Under the pieces are notes generated by a model. That model searched no databases. It was not told where the DNA came from and saw only the letters and a list, made by a program, of their open reading frames with translations. From Agarilytica sp045430305 (GTDB taxonomy: Bacteria; Pseudomonadota; Gammaproteobacteria; Pseudomonadales; Cellvibrionaceae): 64,000 bases of DNA. The position numbers were made by a program, and so were the translations under genes. Below, piece after piece: positions 18,601 to 24,760 of the stretch (position 1 is its first letter; every line of letters begins with the position of its first letter). The DNA is taken from the NCBI GenBank assembly GCA_045430305.1, contig JAILXW010000001.1:62001-126000 (forward strand). Reading direction: 5' to 3'.

Positions 18601-18747
18601 TTCCGCGATATTTATTCGCTTAAATTAGAGCAGGTCTGGATGAATGTTTACCATGGCGGTGGTGCTGTCCCCCAAGACGATATACACCTCTATATAGATA
18701 ATGTAGTAATCTCAAAGTCGTATATAGGCCCTGTTACGAGACATTAA
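12643..18747 (+). CDS. Giant secreted dual lyase: PL8 chondroitinase-ABC-like plus PL14-like domain
   Basis: 2034 residues from the ATG at 12643 (an in-frame GTG at 12634 is too close to the AGGT motif to be the start). Signal peptide 1-25 (ends YAVQA). Residues 26 to about 965 resemble chondroitin sulfate ABC lyase over their whole length (HHWGYNSTGWYIS, DSSDMDYFHTQARQHLALLL, FGRYQSHG); the family catalytic residues align with H450, Y457, R509 and E602. Then: Pro-rich linker; an Ig-like domain (about 1017-1128); four copies of an unknown domain of about 112 residues (near 1163, 1300, 1439, 1606) each separated by a different Pro linker; and a C-terminal domain (about 1743-2034) with the PL14-like jelly-roll pattern (FRYYMRFGDDW, GGKLPGFSG, GWSARGHF, KWYSVEQYVRMNTPG, GVIRTWVDGRLAHES). 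Likely cleaves uronic-acid polysaccharides outside the cell; exact substrates are inferred. Followed by a terminator. Confidence 0.88.
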   Translation: MNIRTILCRVGFALALSFFSYAVQANPVQSLSFDSDGGSWSSNAKTSTKHRINGNNSLQWTFSAGESLLVTKNFERITDSQARSYQSGGVQIFSFWVYNESPINGTMQVRLQSSSGSQLGNTLPVNLNFKGWRSVGVALGRDLKAPDNQDIGRIRFTAPSRSGKLYIDQIMFSAADHRYQWGDDQYTTKAPSNYLYDRIDFGLPSTLPRATNSEFDATVALRDMFIAQNSSDPGSSFYNYFDGLNIRKSNGVITGKHVITRVQRVRYQPSHLSGAAKDRYNAYETDLERYTLNMLRVARAYHSGSGSKQELAEMYALMTEHLLDQGYADGSSLITTHHWGYNSTGWYISALMMASELEKRGLLDPVYNALTWFSREFRHAFNMELKDDSSDMDYFHTQARQHLALLLLNPDRDERVALVHKFSDFLTDAITQDSPGTMGGFKPDHTLWHHRGHYSNYGFPAVRNLCELSYMFRDTPFKLGEDALNELRASLISAWYYTNPKTVMALGGRKAFGGSTQLTELKDSFRKLALSYDELDTDLASIHLHMAERSANDSYSIFGEWVEPAELQQGNWSFNGGAFMAHRHGDKLALVKGYNRIVWSAEIYATENRFGRYQSHGSVQILPHGDPDDFGYGEAGWDWNRNPGSTSIHLPLDDLEPSDRYLTVVSNEGTSGSVSLRSKYGMFNFNHVAPTRSGFDSSFRAIKSTYAAKGDLLMVGTGITSNSYDTETTLFQYRITGNKTFYYNGSKINSDVSLKSGDWLIDGSGVGYYLADIPGGRLEFGSQSSRNYRDSSSTSGNFATAWIGHGKPNKDSYQYLTVMNATPSKMRQAKADFESRFNLVDHGSSGHQVHDAQEQTWSYSVLNDQSYSQGPVQRINKLAQVIVKKNGERYFISAASPFLNFKPTGGYNTTEMYDAVPIVITMAGEWKEISDQNVKVQVGSGVTQITLNSYFGRSENIEIGKHNDYGRATPPDPDAPINPEKKSSESGGEPTPEPTIAPTPTPEPTIEPTPALTPEQGSFTLYLADSSDLYSQAEDGDTISLTSSDLGGNQIGITAYSENTAESVSFFVNGVSVRTENHSPFSLGGDASDNILGHVLIPGNNTILAIAYSGENLSGEVLGQISVTIKFDEPIPTPAPTPEPTLEPVPEPEPAPEPEPAPEPAPGVSYHMSVGEYKANHAIRGYNPNVSPAWYDAGALTPATINGLSISRLVTKYGRVLLILADGTIDDPSGLFVTFSDNTTYQMTQISATHWESTDPSFVSQFEADDMHFTITTNGEPEPDPEPGPAPDPAPEPELGPEPGVSYHMSVGEYKDNHSIRGYNPDVSPAWYDAGALTPATINGLTISRLVSKYGRVLLILAGGVTGDPSEVFVTFSDNVTYEMAQTSATNWESTDAGFVSRFDADDMYFTITANGEPERTPTPTPTPTPTPTPTPTPTPTPGASYHMNVGEYKASHAIRGYNPNVVPAWYDAGALTPATFNGLTISRLVTKYGRVLLILADGATGDPSEVFVTFSDNVTYEMDQTSATNWESTDTDFVSRFEADDMYFTITTDGKPEPEPTPEPTPEPTPEPTPEPTPEPTPEPTPEPTPEPAPEPTPEPTPEPAPEAGMNYHMNVGEYKDNSSMRGYNPSVSPAWYDIGTMTPNTVLGADVYRFVTKYGRVVLMLRGSTPDEVHVTFADGLSFEMTHEGSNTWESEDARFIAKFEASTMDFRITEGRSGALPEPQPQPQPQPQPQPQPQPEPEYSNACDIDAFRSSGGEKTASSPKTGIASDYVRDENILEHSDVLLFSDFESSDWGDDWSSGSSSSMIEVVSEDSSGGFEQFHGKALRVKVAAGDHYGMSLRYKFKQETGEEPEEAYFRYYMRFGDDWEPTSGGKLPGFSGTYGRAGWGGRRANGTNGWSARGHFSQPISVPGAADHVPIGNYVYHVNQKWNSGDVFDYGNDCRGYLAKNKWYSVEQYVRMNTPGEKDGVIRTWVDGRLAHESTDWRFRDIYSLKLEQVWMNVYHGGGAVPQDDIHLYIDNVVISKSYIGPVTRH
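16896..16955 (+). repeat. In-frame ACCAAC / ACTCCG microsatellites coding a (TP)n linker
   Basis: Between modules 2 and 3 two different hexamer runs abut, ACCAAC then ACTCCG, both coding Thr-Pro. The switch of unit inside one linker points to separate slippage expansions. Confidence 0.85.
17305..17455 (+). repeat. GAGCCTACTCCA 12-mer tandem repeat coding an EPTP linker
   Basis: About twelve units of a 12-base repeat coding Glu-Pro-Thr-Pro, with Ala or silent changes only near its right end, separate modules 3 and 4. The reverse strand shows long Gly-Ser-Val open frames that are only shadows of it. Confidence 0.93.
17811..17860 (+). repeat. CCACAACCGCAG 12-mer tandem repeat coding a (PQ)n linker
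   Basis: Four units of a 12-base repeat coding Pro-Gln join module 4 to the PL14-like domain. Confidence 0.9.
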
Positions 18748-18872
18748 TCACTTTAAAAGCGCATTACGAAAATAGTTGTATTAATTTGGTGTGTGGAAAA
18801 TATAAATATACGAGTTTTTTTGTGATGCGTAATAAACATATCTGGTCGGCTCCCTGCCTACGACCACTTTTC

Positions 18873-18903
18873 AAGCCGATTTCACCCCGAAATCGGCTTT
18901 TTT
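18873..18903 (+). terminator. Rho-independent terminator of the giant lyase gene
   Basis: AAGCCGATTTC and GAAATCGGCTT form an 11-base perfect stem with a five-base loop, followed by TTTTTTG. It lies 125 bases past the lyase stop. The fossil module begins directly after it. Confidence 0.92.
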
Positions 18904-19680
18904 GTTTGCCCTATCTTAGATCGGTGAAGCCGGTGACAAGCCCTTGGTAAAGGGCAGAAACGTGATCTTAGCGTTGGTCTATTCAGAGCCGAGCCTCGGC
19001 GGTAAGGTGCTTGGTGAGATTTAGCGTTTGGTGAGATATCTCCAAAGCCAAAGCCAAAGCCAAAGCCAAAGCCAAAGCCAAAGCCAAAGCCAAAGCCAAA
19101 GCCAAAGCCAAAGCCAAAGCCAAAGCCAAAGCCAAAGCCAAAGCCAAAGCCAAAGCCAAAGCCAAAGCCACAAGGACGAGGGGCGCGTGAGCACTCCTAC
19201 AAACTTATGTTGAGTGATTGTTCCGTTTAAAGAAGTCCTCAAGAATGTCCTAGAGCGGTGGACTATAAATGCCTATACGCTTTTTTATCGCAAACAACAC
19301 ATATTAAAAGTGTAAGCTTTAAAGAAAATACCGACTGCAGTGTGCCACTCGACCTAAGTGGATCTGTGAGTAGCCGTGGAAAAGATGCTTATAGTGACTC
19401 AAATAGAAGCAGTGGGGAAAAGAATCTGATTACTGCTGTAATGACATTAATCAACGACCAAAAAGTTACATTATCTTAAGACTTTTATTTTGAAACTGCT
19501 CCAGATAGTTCAGAACCTTAAACCTCTGAGTGTGGAAGTGTTCACACGTTTAGTGTTGAGCCGTATTTAGTAAACCGATGAAAGTTATACGGCAGGGTCC
19601 ACGGGCCCTTGTGCCAACAGTATTTTCAACACTGTGGGAGAGCACACAGTTTTTGACGCTGTAGTACCTGGTGTTTAATG
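18904..19680 (+). pseudogene. Decayed copy of a lyase-type module and downstream fragments
   Basis: From about 18904 the plus strand codes IGEAGDKPLVKGRNVILALV, then YSEPSLGGKVLGEI, which aligns with the Ig-like domain of the lyase (IPGNNTILAIAYSGENLSGEVLGQISV). An extra T at 19020-19023 breaks the frame; removing it restores GEISV. A Pro-Lys-coding (PK frame) hexamer run follows where the lyase has a Pro linker. Further right, broken frames continue (19258-19479, 73 codons from GTG with KSVSFKENTDCSVPLDLSGS; then short fragments such as FNTVGEHTVFDAVVPGV ending 19677). The stretch therefore looks like the remains of another modular exoprotein. The 19258 frame is the longest open piece. Confidence 0.65.
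19042..19170. repeat. CCAAAG hexanucleotide microsatellite, about 21 copies
   Basis: A perfect run of CCAAAG/AAAGCC units, 129 bases. All six frames are open, giving SQ, PK, AKA, WLW and ALA dipeptide proteins that are artefacts. Its place after a fossil of the lyase's Ig-like domain suggests it once coded a Pro-Lys linker. Confidence 0.97.
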
Positions 19681-19725
19681 AAAAATGGACCCTTCCTATT
19701 GCGGGTTTTTTTATTTTATACTATA

Positions 19726-19748
19726 AAAAGGCGGCAAAAATGCCGCCT
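19726..19748 (-). terminator. Terminator of the lectin-like propeller gene
   Basis: On the minus strand AAGGCGGCA and TGCCGCCTT pair around a short TTTT loop and are followed by TTTTATAG. It lies 23 bases past the stop of the minus-strand gene ending at 19771. Confidence 0.85.
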
Positions 19749-19770
19749 TGTCGTTATCTAAACTAACAAC

Positions 19771-21747
19771 TTACTCATAAGTAAGGGCGTAATTTAGGCC
19801 AATGGGGCCAAGGCCAAATAGCACGTAATTTACTTGTGAGTCAGCGGTGGTTATTTCTAGGTTTACGCCATTTGTCAGCACATCTTGAAAACCATACTTG
19901 TTGGTGTCGTAAAAGAACTGGTTTAACCTGACAGGAACGCCATCCCATCGGCCTTCCACTTCACTTATTTGTAATACGTTATTAGACGTTTGAGTACTTA
20001 CGTCAAAGGAAAATAAGTTAAACGTATTGTCGCTGTCGATGACCTCATATTCGACACCAATATCTACAATAAAATTACTGCCGCGATATACGAAATCACC
20101 TGATGCAATAATAATCGGTACGTCGTCTTTATATGATGTGGCATGTGCAAAATTCGGCACAGGAGAAAGCGTTGATAAGTAGCCAAACAATATGGTTTGT
20201 TTATTCGTGAATAAATCACTGCATGCACCGGTGCCGTGTATCGTAACGTTGTTCACGCGTTGCATCACATCGTAGGTTGCTTCCACGCAGGTATCCCCAT
20301 TGCGCTGTACAGACTCAATAAACCCGTAATTATTATAGGTAAACTGCATGGTGTAAGAAGAACCTGAATAATTACCGGTTTGGGTTGTGATACGTCCATA
20401 CTGATCGTAAGAATTTGTTGCGTCTCCCATACTTTCTAGTGCTCCCATTATTGAGCGAGAAGGTCGGCAGCCAGCCAAAGATAATCCTCCGGTTACGTCT
20501 AGAAACATCGAATAGGCAAATGATTCTTCAATAAGCCCGCCAGTAAAATAATATAATTGAGTTTTTGAACCCGGTGTCGCGGCCATCATATGAAAGCGAT
20601 TGGTCCATGTGTCAGTGTACTGATTGTAGGGTAGGTATTCCGAGCACCCTGGGTATCTTGGCCCTTGTGCATAAGCGGCGATAGCGCCTGAGTCTGTATC
20701 TAGGTCAAACTGTGTGTGCCATAAAAAGTTATCTTGATCGAGTATTACAAGTTCAAATGTATTGTTTGAACGTTCTGCGACCGAGATTTCTTTAATGAAC
20801 CCATTCGATGGTACTTCACTATGTTTTCCCCATTTGTTGGGCCCGCTTTGTTGGACGACATAAATACGGTCGCTTAGTGTTAACACGAACAGCGTACGCT
20901 TCCCGTTAGAGTCTTGTGTAACGATGAGGTCACGAACAGCTAACGGGATAGTGTTTTCCCAGCGCTTCCATTTTCCTGAGGCGAGTTGACGACTGCGCCA
21001 TAAGCTCCCATTCGTATCGATGCCGTAGGCTTCCCACATCCCATTTTTTGTTAACCCCAAATGGACGCTTGCTATATTACGGCCACTGATGGTTGTTTTT
21101 TCACTGAAACCAGAGCTGGGTTTCCAGGTGATGACGGAAACGCCATTCGCTGATGTTCCAGCGAAAATTTGTTCTTTGGTGCCAGGGTTCGTTAACGTCG
21201 CGATGCTGCCTGGAATTGAAAATGAAGATTCAATCACTTTCCAGTTTTTATATTTCTCTTTCTTTTGGCTTGAGCTAACAAGGTTGCCGTTTGCTGCAAG
21301 GCCAACAAGGCGTTTACGAGGCGGTAGTGTTTCAGCGGCAGTCAGGTCAACGATACTATCGCTGGCAACGCCTTTTTTGGGCTTAATGAATCGGCCGTTG
21401 TCGTTCAGGGCCGACCAGAATAACCGTTCGTTTGCTATGCCACTTAGCTGGAAAGAATTGTCTAATGTTTTGTTAACGGTAATTTGATCTGTATTTTTAA
21501 AGTTGAAGTTTTTCCAATTTTTCCAATTTGGCGACAATGGTGAATTAGAGAGGTTAACATTTTGTTGGACTCGACCATTACCGATACCTGCAACAACAAG
21601 ATGACCTTTGTCGCTTATTACTGCGGTTAGGTTTTTTTCAATGGGGTTGGAAAATACTTCACGCCATATTAGATCTTTGGCTGATGCGGGAATGCTAAAT
21701 AGCAGTGATATTGCGACTAATGAGAATACGTGTATCAATACTTTCAT
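19771..21747 (-). CDS. Secreted lectin-like beta-propeller protein with YD-like C-terminal part
   Basis: 658 residues with a signal peptide of about 23 residues (ends SIPASA). Residues about 25-350 contain six or seven degenerate repeats that alternate glycine turns and tryptophans: WKNWKNFNF, LFWSALNDNG, KYKNWKVIES, GSLWRSRQLASGKWKRWEN, NKWGKHSEV, FLWHTQFDLD. This is the pattern of PLL-type and tectonin-like lectin propellers. The remainder is different: a Cys-containing part (RYPGCSEYLPYNQYTDTW), then a short YD-like segment (YDQYGRITTQTGNYSG, FTYNNYGFIESV, ATYDVMQRVNNVTI), ending in a beta-rich region. The YD-like piece is a possible link to the Rhs giant nearby. A GGAT motif precedes the ATG. 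Divergent from the glycine-rich gene. Function beyond probable glycan binding is unknown. Confidence 0.75.
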   Translation of the reverse strand: MKVLIHVFSLVAISLLFSIPASAKDLIWREVFSNPIEKNLTAVISDKGHLVVAGIGNGRVQQNVNLSNSPLSPNWKNWKNFNFKNTDQITVNKTLDNSFQLSGIANERLFWSALNDNGRFIKPKKGVASDSIVDLTAAETLPPRKRLVGLAANGNLVSSSQKKEKYKNWKVIESSFSIPGSIATLTNPGTKEQIFAGTSANGVSVITWKPSSGFSEKTTISGRNIASVHLGLTKNGMWEAYGIDTNGSLWRSRQLASGKWKRWENTIPLAVRDLIVTQDSNGKRTLFVLTLSDRIYVVQQSGPNKWGKHSEVPSNGFIKEISVAERSNNTFELVILDQDNFLWHTQFDLDTDSGAIAAYAQGPRYPGCSEYLPYNQYTDTWTNRFHMMAATPGSKTQLYYFTGGLIEESFAYSMFLDVTGGLSLAGCRPSRSIMGALESMGDATNSYDQYGRITTQTGNYSGSSYTMQFTYNNYGFIESVQRNGDTCVEATYDVMQRVNNVTIHGTGACSDLFTNKQTILFGYLSTLSPVPNFAHATSYKDDVPIIIASGDFVYRGSNFIVDIGVEYEVIDSDNTFNLFSFDVSTQTSNNVLQISEVEGRWDGVPVRLNQFFYDTNKYGFQDVLTNGVNLEITTADSQVNYVLFGLGPIGLNYALTYE

Positions 21748-22166
21748 GTTTTTATCCTAATCAGTTTTATACAGTGTTTGTTTAAGTAAGTTGGGTAAAC
21801 AATATAGGGGTGCTGTCATTGCATAAGAAAATCAGAAAAAGATGTGTTTTTCGTGTTGAAGGTGGTGTGCAATAACTAAATATATCGTTGTGTGACGTCT
21901 ATATTGTTGCGTCTACATATAAATGAATTTAATTAGCGAGTACACCGTTTGTGCAAGCGGTTAAGAAAAATTGGGTTGGTAATTGCCTTGTTGTCGTCGG
22001 AGTGGTTTTGTCATCAAAACGTCATAAAAAAGATGTGCGCTGGATAGATTTATTTGAACTAAGATGTTGGTGAATTTATTTGTTAGTCGGAGGAGATATT
22101 TCGTAATTTTTCTTTACCATATCTGCAACTTTTCATGAACAAAACGATGACAAAAAGAAGGAATAT
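21748..22166. other. Divergent promoter region of two secreted-protein genes
   Basis: 419 AT-rich bases between divergent start codons of the propeller and glycine-rich genes, with no reading frame worth noting and no clear operator. Both promoters must lie here. Confidence 0.5.
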
Positions 22167-24167
22167 ATGAAAGTTTTCACGAAAATATTGATAACATTTT
22201 TTGTATTGATCGCTTCGTTACAGGCATTCGCCAATACGCCTCGCGATCCGATCGTTATTTCTAGTGATAGCGAGTTTACATCGGCAAATGGTGTGACTGG
22301 CGGTTCGGGTACATCGAGTGATCCTTATATTATTTCTGGCTGGGACGTTACTACGGGTGCAACGTGTATTACGATTTCCAATACAACCTCGTATTTTGTT
22401 GTGTCAGATAATGCGTGTTACAACCCACAAGTTGCGGGGGCAACTATTCGTACGGGTTTTTCGTTTAGTGGTGTTACAAACGGTACTGTTTCATCTAATG
22501 ACATTTACGCTATTTATGGTGCAACTGCGTCTTCTGCGGGTGAAAATGGTGGTGATGCATATGGCATTACAATTGAAAATGTCGAAAATTTCTCTATTGA
22601 TAATGAAAATAACATTTATGGCTTTCTGGGGGGCACGGGGTATTTAGGTGCATCAGGGGAGTCTGGTGGAAACGGCGGTGCGGCGTATGGTTTATATGGC
22701 ACGGGTTCGAACAGTGGATTAACAATTTCGAATAATGTATTTGGTAAGACAACCTCCGGTTTGTTGGGTGGTACTGGCGGCGCAGGTGGCCCCGGTGGCA
22801 CAACAGGAGGGGCGGGTGGCTATGGTGGCAACAGTCACTCTGTATACCTTGTTGGAGCGGTGAGCGATACGCAAATACTATCAAATACCTTCATAGGCTC
22901 GTTTGGTGGAAATGGTGGTGCTGGCGCGTTAGGTTCCGCAAATAGTAATGGTGGAAACGGCGGCAACGGCGGTCTTCAATTCACAGTACTGGTTATTGGC
23001 AGTATGTCTGAGCTCGATATCAGTGAGAATAGCTTCAGTACCTTGTCTGGCGGTACTGGCGGGCTCGCCTCATCGGGTACTGTAGCAGGTGGTACCGGGG
23101 GTAAAGGCGGTGACGGAGGGATTGTAATTCCGATTTATCTCGATGGTAGTGATGAGACGACTAACAATATTTCTATCTCGACCAACGAGATTGGTCCGAA
23201 AATATTGGCAGGCGCTGGTGCGGCAGGAAATATCGGCGCTTCGGGAAGTGTTGGCGGTAATGGTGGTGAAGGAGGGTTTGGTGGTCAGGCCCGCGGCATC
23301 ATGGCTTATGGCCTATCTAATGGCACGATTGATTCCAACACACTCACGAATTTACGCGCGGGTGGCGGCGGTGTTGCAGGCATAGGCGGCGTAGGAGTGA
23401 CTAAAGGTGGTAATGGTGGAAGCGGTGGCGTAAGTGGCAACGCGTACGGCATTGTTGGAGGCAATCTCACAGGGTTTGTCATTTCCGGGAATAATGTATC
23501 GGATGTGACTGCGGGGGCCGGTGCTGTTGGGTCCGCAGGTGCGCTTGCGTCTGCAGGGGTTGGCGGCAATGGTGGCAATGGTGCGAGTGGCGGTGTTGTT
23601 ACCGGTATTTCGGTCGAAGGGTCGCCAAGTATTTCTATCCTTAATAATGATGTGTCATCCATCGTGGCAGGCGTAGGCGGAATTGGTGCCGTTGCGGGTA
23701 CAGGTGTGGGGATTTACCCCGGTGGTTATGGTGGGAACGGCGGTAATAGTGGAGATGCAACTGCGATACGTGTCGATTCGTCAGATCGCCCTACGGTATC
23801 AAACAATATAATTGATACGGTTTCGGCTGGCGCATTATCGGGTATTGGTAACGATGCTGCAGCTCCCTACTATGGGAATACCGGCGGTAATGGTGGTGAT
23901 GGTGGTGATGCCACCGGTATTTATTTCAACGCATCAAGTAACCCCATGTATGAAGGGAATACGTTCGCTAGCCTAGATGCAGGCCCTGGAAATAGAGGCG
24001 GATTTCCTAATGGTGTGGATGGAACAGACGGCGTTGCTAATAATGTGGTGTTGCAGGGATCTTCATTATCTAAGCGTCGAGCGAAGAAAAAACTAGTGTG
24101 TAAAATTACTGAGTACCAACGTAGAAAACGTTCTGCAATCCCTGAAAAGCAATGTGTTGCCAGGTAA
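22167..24167 (+). CDS. Secreted glycine-rich right-handed beta-helix-like protein
   Basis: 666 residues; AAGGA lies six bases before the ATG. Signal peptide about 1-22 (ends LQAFA). The mature protein begins with a parallel beta-helix-like part (DPYIISGWDVTT, NGTVSSNDIYAI), then about seven units, each a Gly-rich stretch (GGTGGAGGPGGTTGGAGGYG, GGNGGNGG) followed by a helix-type rung with SN, NN and IS turns (LTISNNVFG, TQILSNTFIG, FVISGNNVSDV, ISILNNDVSSI, PTVSNNIIDTV). The C-terminus is suddenly basic (KRRAKKKLVCKITEYQRRKR) with two Cys. The composition resembles mycobacterial PE_PGRS only by convergence. A surface or matrix role is plausible; no enzyme residues are visible. Confidence 0.75.
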   Translation: MKVFTKILITFFVLIASLQAFANTPRDPIVISSDSEFTSANGVTGGSGTSSDPYIISGWDVTTGATCITISNTTSYFVVSDNACYNPQVAGATIRTGFSFSGVTNGTVSSNDIYAIYGATASSAGENGGDAYGITIENVENFSIDNENNIYGFLGGTGYLGASGESGGNGGAAYGLYGTGSNSGLTISNNVFGKTTSGLLGGTGGAGGPGGTTGGAGGYGGNSHSVYLVGAVSDTQILSNTFIGSFGGNGGAGALGSANSNGGNGGNGGLQFTVLVIGSMSELDISENSFSTLSGGTGGLASSGTVAGGTGGKGGDGGIVIPIYLDGSDETTNNISISTNEIGPKILAGAGAAGNIGASGSVGGNGGEGGFGGQARGIMAYGLSNGTIDSNTLTNLRAGGGGVAGIGGVGVTKGGNGGSGGVSGNAYGIVGGNLTGFVISGNNVSDVTAGAGAVGSAGALASAGVGGNGGNGASGGVVTGISVEGSPSISILNNDVSSIVAGVGGIGAVAGTGVGIYPGGYGGNGGNSGDATAIRVDSSDRPTVSNNIIDTVSAGALSGIGNDAAAPYYGNTGGNGGDGGDATGIYFNASSNPMYEGNTFASLDAGPGNRGGFPNGVDGTDGVANNVVLQGSSLSKRRAKKKLVCKITEYQRRKRSAIPEKQCVAR

Positions 24168-24198
24168 AGTAACCATAGAAAGTCAATTGTGTGAATGA

Positions 24199-24230
24199 AA
24201 ACTGGGGGCTGTTGTAGCCCCCAGTTTTTA
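24199..24230 (+). terminator. Terminator after the glycine-rich gene
   Basis: ACTGGGGGCT and AGCCCCCAGT pair perfectly around GTTGT, with A residues before and TTTTTA after. Confidence 0.93.
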
Positions 24231-24760
24231 TATTGATGTATCTCTTATCCTTTTTTATGGACGTAATATCGGCTGTGGTTGATTCACGCTGCCAATATCT
24301 ATCGTTACGTTCGTTACGATGTATTTAACGTGTTCCATTTCAAAATGTTTCTGGCGCTATGGTGTCAGAAGTACCCGCGTATAGTGAGTTCTTCAATTGG
24401 AAATGATTCATTAACCTATTGATTTTATAGGAAGTTATGAATCATATACTTCCGTGGTGTGGAATCGTAGTTACTGACATAAATCGAACCTATTCAATAA
24501 CATCGATGTTTTAAGATGCTCTAATAACGATAAATACAGCTTTAGCGAAAAGAGCTTCCCTGCGTGATCTCCGTCTCAAAAAATATGGATGTTCGAGTTT
24601 ATTTGCCTTCCGAGTTACTTTTTTCCTTTTCCGTTCGTCTATAGCCAAATATTCATGTGCATATTCCTAAATAAAAACTGCACGTGATCTCTGTTGGTAT
24701 CGCTTTTTGCCTATTCGCTGGCTTCGGGCACCGCTTCTGCATCCGTTATTAGGGGACGTC
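24231..24760. other. Intergenic leader of the Rhs giant
   Basis: About 530 AT-rich bases with no convincing gene or repeat. The promoter of the Rhs gene must lie here. An apparent extension of the Rhs frame to a TTG at 24707 is rejected because the ATG at 24761 has AGGGGA before it and opens a signal peptide. Confidence 0.5.

Noticed and set aside
19042..19170. CRISPR array
   Set aside because: The repeat unit is six bases without spacers, so it is a microsatellite. No repeats of 23-40 bases with regular spacers were seen anywhere.
18983..19242. Frames coding ALALAL, WLWLWL and SQSQSQ
   Set aside because: All come from the CCAAAG microsatellite, have no ribosome sites and no sequence outside the repeat that looks like protein.
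22594..23662. Pro-rich minus-strand frames opposite the glycine-rich gene
   Set aside because: GGN codons read in reverse give Pro, so these are shadows of the plus-strand gene.
24707..24760. TTG start of the Rhs frame at 24707
   Set aside because: The ATG at 24761 has a strong AGGGGA before it and starts a normal signal peptide.
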